64,000 bases of DNA from Phytoseiulus persimilis (lineage: Eukaryota; Arthropoda; Arachnida; Mesostigmata; Phytoseiidae): positions 40,610,001 through 40,674,000 of the forward strand of contig CM075101.1 in NCBI GenBank assembly GCA_037576195.1, read 5' to 3'. Made by a program: the position numbers and the translations under genes. The notes under the pieces are model-generated. The model did not search any database. It was not told the DNA's origin and worked only from the letters and a program-made list of their open reading frames with translations. Position 1 is the first letter of the stretch; each line of letters opens with the position of its first letter. Below, piece after piece: positions 11,801-23,533 of the stretch.

Positions 11801-13794
11801 GAGAACCCTGGAACCCCGGTTTTCGATGAGATGGTATTCTTCTCAACGGATGCCTAGAAAGTGCAGAATTACTCCAGAAACGCTCGAGGCTCATCAGAGA
11901 ATCAAAAGGTTGAGTGAAACAGTTCACTATCGGTTTTAAGATGCGGCATCCGCTCTGAGGACACCTCTGCGCAGGAAATTGGTTGATGGTCTTGATCGGC
12001 AAAGAGCTCGATACCCGCCTGGGGGTGCGAATGGCCACGAGGCAGATTCGCTCGACCTATCCCCGAGTGTATCGACACGATCAGAGGACGTAACTTATAA
12101 TTACCAAGGCCTAAAAACGATCTCCGAGCTAACGACTCTCCCTTGATAATCAACGCTCGTCGACCGTTGAAAAACAGCACCAACCAACCAACGTTGCTAT
12201 CAGACAAACTTCCCCTCTCGGAGGGCGCAGAACCCTATAACTCCTTTTCACAGGATACGCGGAGGCTGTTCTGACCACGATACGGGCGATTCGAGCCATT
12301 TGTGTTCGAACTGCGACAAGGTAATGGAAATCTCCGTCACGTGCGATTTCGATGTGTTGATAGTTGTTTTGAGCTTCCTGACGCGGCGCAACGATGACGA
12401 CTGGTCGGAGATTCTACACCGTCGTCAGGGTCCATCGATTTGAACCGAAATTACTCCGGAAATGAGTGGGAGGTTTAATAGACCCGAACGGTTATGGCAA
12501 AGGAGTCCTGTAGACGCACGATCTCGCAAGGATTTGAGTGTAGCCACGCCCCCTCCTGAATGTACGCAAAAGTTGCGTCGATGAGTGCTCTCATATCAGT
12601 TCTAGAACATTCGGGCAGGCGCTCCGAATGGGCGCATCGAAATGGGTGGAAAAACTGACTGAGGTGTGAGCTGACTAGATTGCGGCGCCACGAATGGACA
12701 CGGAGGGAGTATCGAAGGCAGCTCAGGCTGAAATTCGAGCCAGCCCCCACGCGATCTCTACACCCCGAGTCCGCCATTGTTTTTCCGCAGAGGTCTCCAG
12801 CGAATCAACTGCGAGACGGTTTCGAACTGCATTCAATTACATTAGAGAATCTTCCACGCTCACGCCTGGTTCCGAGAACTCAAGGTCGAATGCACAACAG
12901 ATCGTCGGAAGCGCTAGGGGTACGGGCGCGCGGTCTACCCCACACTACAGCGAAGTCCTGCTGAACAGGTTGTCTCGCCTCCTACGTAGAAGAGATTGAT
13001 CCGTTGCTCCGGTATTCCTAACCGAGGATGTGAGCTGCTCTATGAAATCTAAGCCGTTCCTCTCCCATCGAAGGCATTGAAAGCCATTGGGAAGCGAGTC
13101 GAGGAGATTCTCCGTGTCGTCTCAACGCTGCTGTAGTATCGGACATGAGATCGGATGAAAACTTCCGGGCTCTTCCGAACGATCAAATTACTCGATCGCT
13201 GGCTTTCCGGCACATACGCGCTGCATCTTCTGCCTGACACCGCGAAGCGTCGGATAGGGGAACGAGTCGCCATTTCACGGCGCGAAACAGTCCTTTCCGG
13301 AGTGGATGCAACATCACTGGACAATTCACCAGTCGTAGGATCCCTCTAGGATATTGCTGCGTGGCGGCGCGGCGAAGGGACCTGCGGTATTCCCAGAGAT
13401 CTCGAACAGTTCTTTCGAAGTAGGATTGGCTGTTCCTTGGAGTCCTCCTCCTGGTGAAAGACTCCTCCGACTCCGAGAGAGCCTGCTGAAGTTGTCCATG
13501 ACCGAGACCGGAGTTTTCTGTCTGAAAGACTGCGTCAAGTTTCTCTCAGACGTTCTCTCGTGGGAGAGCTGCTAACGACATACTCCCGATCGTGAGGACT
13601 AATCTTTTCTCTCCGACTGGCAGAGTCTACTCGAGGCACAGAGGGCTTCGATAGGAGAGGAGATCAACTCGAACCGAGCTCAGCAAAAATCTTAATTGGA
13701 TGAGCCTCCAAACGGAACGTCACGCGACTCTCCATTCCAGTCATGGACTTTGCTTTTGGAAAAGTTTCCAGCGGCAAAATCAGTTCCTAGAAAC
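5813..13794. other. Unassigned stretch of about 8 kb
   Basis: Many short overlapping frames occur on both strands and none carries a recognisable domain. The longest is a minus-strand frame of 208 codons at 11412-12038. It is serine/arginine-rich and of a length that chance would produce about once per few windows. An A11 run is at 11322-11332, inside a lysine-rich plus frame (11177-11443) that shows no homology I can name. No tRNA, RNA gene or mobile element was recognised. Confidence 0.3.
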
Positions 13795-13896
13795 TACCAT
13801 ATTTCCTGTAATATCCGGGCATGCTCTTATGAGCGGGCACCCAGAGAGGGTTTGAAAAACTGGCGGGCATGCCCGGTGATTAGAGGAAATACGGTA
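13795..13896. mobile_element. 98-bp MITE-like element flanked by TA
   Basis: The segment starts CCATATTTCCTGTAAT and ends with the reverse complement of CCGTATTTCCTCTAAT. The terminal arms match at 24 of 28 positions and continue into CCGGGCATGC on each side. The element proper is 13797-13894, bounded by TA at 13795-13796 and 13895-13896, which fits a TA target-site duplication. It is far too small to code for anything, so it would have been moved by another element's transposase. A TA duplication suits the Tc1/mariner superfamily, but superfamily assignment from so short a sequence is inference. This is the only copy seen in the window. Confidence 0.8.
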
Positions 13897-14920
13897 ACTT
13901 GAGTTCGGCTAGGGGAAGGACTTGAGATCCTGTATCCAGCTGCCACTGTGAGGGACGAAACAGCAGTTTGGATAAAGTGAAATCTCGAATATCTCGTGGA
14001 TATCGAATGCTGGGAACCGTAGACTCCTCGCCAGCCCCCGCGAAGTATCCCATACTTGGGATTCTTGGCGCGAGAAAAAAACGCGGCGGAAGATTCCCCT
14101 GACGCCCCAACGTTCGGCTCGAAATCGCTTTATGCAGAGCGTCGCTTCCAAAGTCCGGGTTGACGTTCTATCATCCGATTTCCAATTTCTCTTCTCGCGG
14201 GTTGGGACCAAACCCACATAATGATCGCGACTTACCAAATCAGGAGGATGTAGGAACCTACTGAGAAACCCTGCGGCAAATCCGATATCACTCGCTGCTA
14301 CAGGGTGGGAGTGTAGACGATTTTCCGTGCAACGAGACCACAATATTTTGGGGAACCCGGTCGGAAGAAGTGCTCGCTTGGGTGTGTGGGTGTCGCCGGA
14401 TTCCTTTTGTCTTTCTCCGCCCACCGCTTCGCAACGATATATGGCGAAGCAGAACCGACCTATTCCCTCCCTTTTCTAACGAAGTCTTGTCATCACTTCT
14501 TTCGCAGCCGAACTCCACAAACTGTGGGTGGGAAGTACAAACCTGTGAATGCCCCATGTGACGTCAGTACATTCACGGAAGAGACCGACTTTCGAGCTGG
14601 AATGAAACACCGATGGGCGCCCATAACATCCGGCTACCGCCCGTTGTAGTCATGAACGATCATTAACTTGGTCAGCATTTAGGAATGAACGTTGAACGAG
14701 GGGCCCGAGTGAGATGCGATGGGAACGACAGCAATCTCGTCGGACGTTATGGCAGATTCCTCAGAACTCCATTCAGGCCATATGCGTTCGTGGCAGCAGG
14801 ATCACGGCTTTCCGTTGTCACGGCGACGCTTTAGGACGGATGGGACTTGGATGTTTCCGTGACGGATTGAGCCTTCCCTGAAACCCGGAAGCAGTTCTCC
14901 GCCGTTTGAGAGCGATAAGC

Positions 14921-15250
14921 ATGTGCGATGCAGAGAAGCATGAGACGCTCTGGACGGAACGAACAAGGGGAAGAGAGCTCGTGGAAATGGATGAGAACGA
15001 CTTGACCTCATTCACATTCTATGAGCGATACGGGGGATCAAACATGGCGATGGAGAAAGTTGGAAACATCGATGACGCAGTCTTCCTGATACGGAAGAGA
15101 CTCGCTGCACGGAGGTTTCTTATTTCCCATCATCAACAATTTTCCCGCATGAGAAGCAGGGGAATGGAATTAACTTTATGGGACTGGGAACAACTTACTG
15201 CTGAGAGCTCTCCACACAGCTATCCCGGGCTCCAGCCTCCGAGTCCGTAG
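14921..15250 (+). CDS. Unrecognised 109-codon open frame, possible gene or exon
   Basis: An ATG-led frame of 109 codons ends at TAG. Its composition is unusually protein-like for this window: many Asp, Glu, Met and aromatic residues, mixed with Lys/Arg, with few of the Ser/Arg runs typical of chance frames here. A stretch around residues 35-65 has the look of an alpha-helical segment (a GNIDDAVFLIRKRLAARR core). The frame is open for a few codons upstream of the chosen ATG, and the start was taken as the first ATG giving the balanced segment. I do not recognise a family. There is no obvious TATA box, and no AATAAA was seen just downstream. It could be a species-specific short gene, an exon of a larger one, or chance. 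No function is assigned. Confidence 0.22.
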   Translation: MCDAEKHETLWTERTRGRELVEMDENDLTSFTFYERYGGSNMAMEKVGNIDDAVFLIRKRLAARRFLISHHQQFSRMRSRGMELTLWDWEQLTAESSPHSYPGLQPPSP

Positions 15251-17997
15251 GTTGACGGCATGAACCGGGTTCTTGGTACGGGAAGGAATTTCCGTCTCTG
15301 GCATCCGTCGGGCAACCACAACTTTGGTTTTAAGCCTTGAACAACGCTGTATCCTTCCTGGATGTACAGAACGAGACCGAATGGCGAAGGCGGTGAATGC
15401 GTCTGAATGCATTTAAACGCAGCCAGATCAGTATTTGGTGACTTCCGCCTGGCTAAACGTTGGCGGATGATAAAGAGCGGTTCAAAAACCTTGAAAACTC
15501 CTGATGGATCAAAGTGGCGCACTCTTCCGCCCCGCGGAGGAAGGCAATCCGCAGGTCGCTCGCGGCTGATGATGATAGAGTTTAATTGAATGTCACACCG
15601 CCCGTTTCCGGTGGCTTGGTCATTTTCCTACACCTATGGGAGGATGGATCCGCGCATTGCAGAAACACTGTCGACTGAACCTCCCCACTGATAATCTAGA
15701 ACCGGATGCGCGATTTGAGCGACGCAAGCGAACGCCTCCAAGCCCGAATATGGTTCTACGACCCCGCGATCCCGAGAATGTGCACCGATTCTTCCCATTG
15801 ATCCCCGTGGATCGATACTGGAAGTGTTCGTAGAAGTCAGAGTGGGAGAGGAACCTATCCATCGGACTCGAATGAACCATCTGGCATTGCCGTTTCCGAT
15901 CGAATATGGACCATATTCATTCTCTGTTATTGCGAGACGGTCCATCGTCGAAGTGGGGAAAGCGTGTCGTTAATGGTTGGGGCCCGTCCGAGTGATCACT
16001 ATTCAAACCCAGAGTAGACGACTCGAACCCAACCTCTCGCAGAGCTCAACAATAATTCAAATTTTTTGCTCGAAACGGAGATTTCCGCGCCGCATCGAAG
16101 AACGCACCTGACGTGGTACCTGGGACTCCCCAAAACACCTCGTTGAACGTTGGGCTCCCCGCACATCTTCGACAACATTGAAGAAGCTTCCAACAGGGCT
16201 CGATGAGTTGTTCTTCAGAGGATTTTCTTTCATGCCGAAAATCGTGTGAGGGAAAAGTCAGGAAAACAAATTACCATTCGCAGAGAAGACGGCCGGGCTA
16301 TCCGTCATCCGGCTCACTGAAGCGCCCACACTCGGGTGATGTCGTTAAACTCTGATAAATTGAATAATAAATTCTTCCAGTCGACTAGACTGCAAGAGGA
16401 ACAAGATTCACGCAATGAACCTTCTCCAGACCGTTGAATGCAGAATCGTCTTCGAGGCAAATGCCCACCAGAGGAATATCTCCAACGAACTTGCATCCCT
16501 CTTGTGATGCTCCGTTGTTGTCGTCGGCGATTTTTCGACAACAATCCTGAAAACTTTATCAGCCGGACGCGGGGATTGTCTTCTTTTGTGCTTCTTGTAA
16601 AATATTGGCGACTATTACCATTACGGGCAGCCCAGCGAAAATTGCGACTTTCGCCACTCATGCTGTTGGCACAACGCTGGCTGGGCCGAGCGGAGGAGAG
16701 AGCGACCCTTCATCGCGATGCCCGCGGCCGCAATACGCTTCTCTGCGGTTCGAGAAAGATACACCCGGTACACTCCCCGCTTCCCCACCGAACGCAACAT
16801 CGTGCGTGGGCGACGCTGGGAGCAGCTCTCTATGATCGTCCCCAGCGACGAGCTAGGTCAAACCGTGCTCACACGTTCTTGCTATTTCGGGCTGGAATAG
16901 ACTCAGGGAAAAAAACGGTCAAAAATGATTCACGTACTTCTAGACGAAGCAGTGTCTTCCTCTTGGGTTTTCCACACTTCGATTGAGTACGGTATCTTTT
17001 CCTATGAGCTACTCAGTCTCCCAACCCCTCGACGTAACGCAGCTCGTCGTGTTAGTTTCCAGTCTTCAGGAGACTGTTAGATGTGGAGCAAGCTCAGTTT
17101 TAGTGCACGTCCGCGGTGCGTTCATCGTCGCCGGTGCAGATTCCTCTCTTAATCGTCGAAGCCGAAACAGTGAGGTGCTTCCCTGATCATATTATCGCGA
17201 TCACTCTTCTTGTTCACAGCATCCGCTGATGACCGCCTATGAAGGTGACCCAATGATATTCGTGGAATATTCTCGAGACTCGAAAATGGCGTCATTCTCA
17301 CGAGAAGAGGTTTTGCACCTCGAGGCATACTCGGCTCTCCGCAATCTGCGTTCTAGATCTCAGCCTGGGAAAAAAGCATCACGACGTGCCATTATGCTAA
17401 GCAGGCGAATCCGATCTGTCTTTGTGCGGATAGACGCATTACGACATATTGGAGTATTTTGCGAGCCGAGGAAAGTTTCACAACCTTGTCTTGGAGAACC
17501 ACTATCCTCACTTGACCAGAGTCGAACTTCGGCGGCGACAACAGCATGGAGAGGAGAAAAACACAGCAAGCATTGTTGAAATGAAAATTCGAGTAGGCGA
17601 TAGGCTGCCGACGTAGAATGTCGAGTCGATTTCGCGCTCGACTTCACGTTAGAATCGCAGTTTTTGACCGACCAAGAGGTGCCTGCGTCCACCGAAGCGA
17701 GAGTTGAGACTTCCCGGGCAACATTGGACAGCCACTGAACAACGGCAATAAGAGACCGACGACTCCAAACCGTGTGTGTCGTGCTCCGCGGGATCACTGT
17801 CGCAATCAATTTCGACTATCATAACTACAGGGACGGGGATGCTCGCACGAAATGGTCGCGAAAATTTACGGGGCCGACTCAAGCTGGACCTCGAAGTGTG
17901 ATATCTTCGAATCGCTCAGAGCTGTCTCGCTTGGATTTCGGCTTTGACGGCGGTTTTATTGCACGTTGTTCCTCGTCTCGAATTCTCCCGAACGTCG
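15251..17997. other. Unassigned stretch
   Basis: The longest frame is 182 codons on the plus strand (16438-16986). It is rich in Arg, Ser and Leu with no motif. A second overlapping plus frame at 16605-16835 is Ala/Pro/Thr-rich. I see no splice-supported gene, RNA gene or repeat. Confidence 0.3.
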
Positions 17998-18395
17998 ATG
18001 GGATTATACGATTATCAGTGCGACTCGCTTTCGGAAGAGGGCATGAATCGGTTTACTACGCTGCTCGATCCCTCTGGGTTCCTTGCTCCCTCATTGGGAT
18101 CGTCGAACTTTCCCGGTGATGAGAATGCTGACTTCCAAGAGTTTCCATGTCCCGAGGACACCGACAATCCAGAAGGAGTTCAGGTCGAGATCTTCCGAGA
18201 AAGGCTGACAGGGGTCATGTCTCCGAGATTCTCGACACGCGGGAACCAGAAATGGCCTCATCTCCCAATTACGTGGGAAACAGCGAGCAAGCCTTCGAAG
18301 AAGATATTCGTTCGTCTGTGCGAGTGACATCGCAGATGACGAGTGGGTTCGTGCCCGCAGACGTCAGTCAGGGTCTGTGCCGCATGTCAATGTGA
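17998..18395 (+). other. Coding-like stretch broken between two frames, no known family
   Basis: From an ATG at 17998 the plus strand reads an acidic, Pro/Asn/Phe-containing segment of about 60 codons that is unlike the Ser/Arg-rich chance frames around it. Near 18177-18185 the protein-like character moves to the next frame, which continues with an acidic Glu/Ser/Val-rich segment to a stop at 18395. The original frame remains open to 18327. A single-base frameshift, or a very small intron, would join the two halves. A further balanced plus frame follows at about 18411-18728. I recognise no domain. It may be a decayed gene, a fragment of a retroelement gag-type region, or coincidence. Confidence 0.2.
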
Positions 18396-18728
18396 GCTGA
18401 CTGTGATCAAATGTCATGTTGGATTGAATCCACCAATGAATCCGTCCCATCACACGTGCCCCATGGTCAGTTTGGCAAGTACAGGAGGAAATCGTCCACA
18501 GTATTCAATGTGCACGATCCGATGACTCGCGATTCCGTTCTCGTTGGCTATCATGGCGAATCCGGATGCCACGTAGAAACGGAAAGACTCGCCCATGAAT
18601 ATTTTACATCGAATACGAGGACCTTTCCAGTTGCTTTCGTCGAATTTGCGAGGCCTCGAAAATCACTGCTGCGAGTCGTCATGGAGATTCCCATGATATA
18701 TCCTGGAGCTCCACGGATCACGTCGTGA

Positions 18729-20230
18729 TTTTGAGCCAGGGAAACCAGTTTCCAAGAAGAGCGGGAGGTGGAATGCTGCGAGGTCTTAGGCTCGCCTTCT
18801 ATTCAACTGGAAAAGGACTGAGCTCTCACATGTTATGAGGTATCTTGAGCGAGTGTCCCGTGATTGCTGGAGTTCCAGCTCCTTCGCACCGAACCACCGC
18901 GGCCGTTAAATCACCCTGCTCATTCATTCTTCAGGGAGGGAGTGTCTTTCAAAGCTCTTCAAACCGGAGGAATATGATTTCTGATGATCGTAGTTGATAC
19001 CGAGCACATGTATTGTGACGTGTCCACCCAATTACACCAAAACGGCAAGCCCGAAAACGGCAGTGCCAGAATGAACCGAGTTCTTGCAGCCGAGAGAGCT
19101 GGTGCGAAGATGAGGGCCACGACCCCCGCAAATGGGAGAAAACCCACGCGTTTCGGAGGTTTAAAACGATCTAACGCCTAGAATTTGGTTCTATGGGAGG
19201 GTCGTACGCGAGTCCATGGGTTCAGCAGACAAAGTTACAACCTGTAGCCCCAGTTGGACATCTGTACATTTACAAGAAAGTCTAGTCGAGGAATCGTCAC
19301 TGCCAGTATCTCTCACAACTGCTCACGCGAAACGGCGGAAACTCAATTCACTGTCGAGAGGAACCTATATAACTCGAATATCAGGATGTCAGCCGTTGCT
19401 AAACGCCGCGATATTCCGACTGAACGCGTGTAGGTCAAAAGGCCGCTCACTGACAGATAAGGATCTTACATCGAAGACGGATCTCAACTCGACAGGGAGT
19501 CATTTGCGATAATCTTTCGGCGAAGTGCAAAGCGGGTTTCCATCGATCAGTGTAACATTCAGGCTGCAACTTCTATTTCAACGCATTCCATCGAACGATT
19601 CGGAATCATCCGACGCTCTGAATAAAGCTTGATCGCTGGTCCGGACGAAACCCTATGGAATCAGCCGCCATATTATTTGATCTGGTAGCATTGTGATGGT
19701 GCTCATTGAGGGATCTCCGAGCTCCTTCGCCTCGGCTCTCGATTTACAGGAGGCGCTGGAGGCCGATACTCGGACACACGCGGCCCGGGGATCAGGTCAA
19801 GGCCCTGGGAGTAAGAAGCTGATCTCGAGTTTTCGCCAAGAAAATCTCGCGAGAGTGCTCCTGCCTCCGACGGGCCTCCTGGATCAAATTGGGAGACTTT
19901 GCTGGCCGTGTGCAAGCGATGAATACGCGGAATGAGTTCAATGCTGCGTGTGTGTCCGAGAGTTGGAGCTTGAGCCCCTGCATCGCATTCCGGTTCACAT
20001 GGCAACACTGCGACTCATCCCCCACCGAATGATAAGCACAAACTCTTCTGTATGCACTCATCGATTCTGTTGGAGCGTTCCTTTCTTCACCTGTCAAGCC
20101 TCGCTTCTAATCCCCCGCCTGATTTCCTCGCTCGCTCGCTCCACCCTCCTACCTCAAGCCCCGTCAGGAAGTTGCTTCCCTGGCAGAATATGCTCATGGG
20201 GATCGGACTTCCTAGCTCACGATTCGAGAA
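18729..20230. other. Unassigned stretch
   Basis: Short overlapping frames only, with no recognisable motif, RNA gene or mobile element. Frames at 19216-19512 (plus) and 19693-20097 (both strands) are of chance length. Confidence 0.35.
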
Positions 20231-20248
20231 CTGTTCCCGCGGGAACAG
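20231..20248. repeat. 18-bp perfect palindrome
   Basis: CTGTTCCCGCGGGAACAG is its own reverse complement with no central mismatch. The core TTCCCGCGGGAA contains two opposed TTCCCGC half-sites, which resemble E2F-type binding sites, so a protein-binding role is conceivable. Nothing near it is a recognised promoter. A perfect 18-bp palindrome is uncommon by chance in 64 kb, but no function can be claimed. Confidence 0.6.
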
Positions 20249-21224
20249 GTTTCCCCGGCGTCAATTTGTCCCGGGACAGCGATGGGCTTGTTTGATGCAG
20301 AACGAGTCGAGTGCATCGGAACCTCGTGGAACGACAGAGGGGGAGCGCTCGAAGTGAATTTAGTTGGTGTCACATTTTTCTTACAGAGTTTCGTTCCTGG
20401 AAGATTATTCTCGACAAACACGACAGAAGTTGGACCCGGCCGGAGCGACACGACGATTCCTAGTTGTCAAAACTTGAGATCCTGACGTTCGTATTTTGCT
20501 GCTAGCGGAGAAAATCCGTCGGGATGCCGCTTGTCCTTTGGCTACCCGAAGAGGGACTCGGGTGTCTTGTTGGTTGCCCTGTCACAATTCCACTCTGAGA
20601 TATACAATATTCCGGAGTGAGTTCCACGCTGATGATGGCCAACTACGAGCCATAGTCCATTGGGACACTCTCACACTGGAGGGTAGGGTGTCCCGTTCAG
20701 AGGAGTTCCGAGATGTTCTCTGCCTCCTGTGAGGGGCTCAATACGGAATTGGGCTGTTGTGGCGCCATTCTCTAGCTGATCCCGACGCATAAGACGACCC
20801 GGGGTGAGGCTCACTCTAGGCCACCGAGATGCAAAGAGGACGGCACAGGGAGAAATCCTATTTGTATATTCGATAAATGATGAATCAGTTCGGATTCCAT
20901 GCGGAATGCCAGAAATATTCGGCAGCTGTTGAATATTTCGTGAGATTGGGACGTCCGGCGAGAAGGCGAACTCGAGTCGTTCTTGAAGATGGACGCATGC
21001 AGCTCATTCCGGACTGCAGGCACAGCATATGGAACGGTTCCCCGCTTCTTGTATTTGGATTAAAAGTTTCGACCCCTTCGCTGCCTGGCCTCGATGGCTA
21101 TAGCCGCCCCATTGACTCTACTCAGCCCGACTTCGAAACCACTCCTATTCGAGGGTCGACTTTCCGTTGAGTGCTTTCAGATCTCAGCAATGGTAGAGAA
21201 GCTCCGGCGCTACTCTTATTTCAT

Positions 21225-21486
21225 AATTGAAGAGCCCAGATGCAAAACGTCGCAACTCCGAATTTCTGAGAGTCAGCTGTCGGTCGAAAATTCATCGAAC
21301 CGAGTTCCGACAACATTATTTCACGCTTTCCTTGGCAACGCAAAAAGTGGGGAAAACAAGGAATGAACGGTTTTCGAAGAAAAAACCAAGAAAACGCTAT
21401 CGGAAATCGGTCTGATGGATTTCTGACTGACAACTCGACTCTTGGAAATTTGGAGTCACGACCTTTTGCATCTGGGCTCTTCAATT
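21225..21486. mobile_element. 262-bp foldback element with roughly 105-bp inverted arms
   Basis: Both ends read AATTGAAGAGCCCAGATGCA inward. The arms stay alignable for about 105 bases (21225 to about 21330 and about 21380 to 21486), separated by a loop of roughly 50 bases. Because of this symmetry, short frames on opposite strands (21227 plus, 21484 minus) encode near-identical starts, which are artefacts of the inverted repeat. An element that is almost wholly inverted arms is typical of foldback-type MITEs. No clean target duplication could be read at the ends. One more arm of this family is at 51998-52050, so the sequence is dispersed. Confidence 0.75.
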
Positions 21487-22989
21487 CTTCTTATCGCTAT
21501 TTCATGCATCGATTCCACCACAGAACACCCTACTCGGTCATGCCCGCACTTACTTTTCCCGCAACTTTCCGTAGAAAACATACAGATGTGCTCGACTCTT
21601 TTACGCTGGTCTTCACATTCCATCATCAGGAGCCGTCAAAAGGCGTTTTGCAGATCGGTCATAGTGACATAGTGATGGCTTGCGCTCCGTCTTTGTCCCG
21701 CTCCACTGTAGGCCCATTGATTTCTGCAAAAGTGGGGGTGAGTGCCGATTCGCGGGCCAGACCGTTCACGCACCGCAATTCAGGACTCATTCAAGACACT
21801 TCCGGAGCTATCCGGAAAAGCTGAAGTGTCATGGTGAACACTGTAACTCTCGCGGAGATTGATACTTGTGTCCTTGAGGTGTTTCCATTAAACTGACAGC
21901 GTGGACTACTAATTGTAAGCACGATGTGCGGCTCCTTCGACCGAGGCATGGCTAGTTCGAACAACCGAAGTGATCGACTCTTTGAAGATGGGATTCAAGG
22001 TTAATGCTCTGTATGAGGTCTCTACCGGGGTATACGTACAAATCCCCAGGATGGTCAAGGTAGCGATTTTTTCGCCATGTCTCATCTCGCTGTTATTCTA
22101 AGTCCAATGGGTGAATCTCGGAAATTCCTCCTCCCGGATATGGCGTCTCTCTTCTGATACACGCTGGCGCTGTCAAATCGTGAGCTGAAGTTACGTGTCT
22201 CTCATTCAAGCGATTGGATATTTCCTGGTCGGAATTCGACTCCCGTCCCGGGTGGTCGCTTTCTGGCGGAAACATCAGAAACGAACGATTTCTCATGTCA
22301 ACTCTCTCATGTTTCGGCTCGTTACTTGTTCCCAGTCGAAAGCAGAATGCTGATAACACCGAGAACTTCTTGTCAGATGGACAACTCTCCAGATCACAAC
22401 GAGCGAGCTCAGCTTGACGAAGGAGAGCCAACACAGCGGATAGAGACAATTAGTTAGCGCCCCATTGCAATCAAATAAATGAGCTATATTCAGGGAGGAA
22501 AAGTCCCGGAATCAGCCCCCCGAGCTCGGATTAACAGCCCAAAGGCAAATTCTTGACCTAATTCGAGCACCCCCGTACAGAGTACCCGAATCCCGATCAT
22601 GCTCAGAGGGAAGTTCAATTTATTTGACTATTCCGGGAGTAAGCTCGGCGGGTGCAGGCGAAATAAAGACTATGGCTCTGAGGTTCGCCATCTCCCCACC
22701 ATCCCGAAAAAAGGGAAGGTTCAATAATACGGCGGAATATCCGAAGCGACTTGATTCACACTGTGGGATCTGCCCTTCGACTGAGCTGGATTGGTTGGAG
22801 TCGAAAAGTGGACATCATAGACACACATGTATTGCTTCTCATGGTTATCTTGAAATCCAAGAAGTCCTCCGCGAGCGGTTACCACCAATGTGCTGCTATC
22901 ATCCGACTGCTGGCAACTCACCCCGTGAGTACTGAGAGATGAGCGCTGCACACGACGCCATTCTCGTTCGGATGGGATCGAGTGAAAAA
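21487..22989. other. Unassigned stretch
   Basis: The plus frame at 21363-21824 begins inside the foldback element and runs out of it, so it is not a gene candidate. A plus frame at 22624-22935 is moderately balanced but unrecognised. Nothing else is supported. Confidence 0.3.
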
Positions 22990-22994
22990 TATGT

Positions 22995-23078
22995 AGCACT
23001 AGGCGGGCTTCAGCCGGCTACACTGGCTGGCCCGTCTCTTGCTTCGGGAGTTCACTCCTGACAGACAGACAGACAGAC
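22995..23078. mobile_element. Probable non-LTR retrotransposon 3' tail ending in (GACA)n
   Basis: A GC-rich segment containing GGCGGGCTTCAGCCGG, which can form small hairpins, is followed by a stretch ending in four to five GACA units (23060-23078). Short tandem repeats of GACA or CAAA following a hairpin-rich segment are characteristic of the 3' ends of some non-LTR retrotransposons in arthropods. No reverse transcriptase reading frame precedes it, so at most a 5'-truncated remnant is present. The assignment rests on general resemblance only. Confidence 0.35.
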
Positions 23079-23439
23079 ATTGCCTCCCATGTAGTGTCAT
23101 AAGACCCTAAAGAGTGGCCACCGATACATGTGAGCAAACACAATCCGGCAGTTTCTGACTTGCAGGTGCGTTGCTACCTCTTCATTGGGTCAGTACCATA
23201 TCAGAACCGTCTCCCCACTCGGCTAATCAGCGCATAGTGTCTCTCGAAAGTTTCGTTAGATCGACCCAAGAATCACCTACCCATACTCCGAGAAGTGTGG
23301 CGAGATCGATTCCGGAGCCACTTCATCTGAGGCTCCCAAGAACATGAACAGAGAAACCCCGGGACTACCTACCTGGACTCAAAAATGAATGGTCGGATTT
23401 ACCTGGGTCCCTGAGTCCTTCCGCGTGAGCCGCCCTACA

Positions 23440-23533
23440 ACATGCCGTTGGTTCCACGTCGATTCGATCAATTCCGGAGGATTTCATCGAGGACAAACAA
23501 ACAAACAGACCCTGGATTTTTATATATATAGAA
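23440..23533. mobile_element. Probable non-LTR retrotransposon 3' tail, CAAA repeat and TATA tract
   Basis: The segment has a GATTCGATCAATTCCGGAGG-like lead, then GAGGACAAACAAACAAACAGAC, then ATTTTTATATATATAG. This order (target-like GATC stretch, CAAA/CAGA units, AT-rich TATATA end) is typical of 3' ends of RTE-like and related LINE families. No coding part is attached. It lies about 400 bases from the GACA tail, so the two could be parts of one decayed insertion or separate ones. Family naming is inference. Confidence 0.4.

Noticed and set aside
11412..12038. 208-codon minus frame, the longest apart from the transposase
   Set aside because: Ser/Arg/Phe-rich with no domain. The length is within the range chance can give in this much sequence.
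12425..12445. Minus-strand GTTCAAATC resembling a B box
   Set aside because: No supporting A box or acceptor stem. The match is part of a short local palindrome.
14299..14310. TACAGGGTGG, matching the terminus of the CAGGGTG family
   Set aside because: The next bases (GAGTGTAGACG) do not continue the TIR and no inverted partner is nearby.
16438..16986. 182-codon plus frame
   Set aside because: Composition is typical of chance frames in this TCGA-rich DNA; no motif and no conserved-looking segment.
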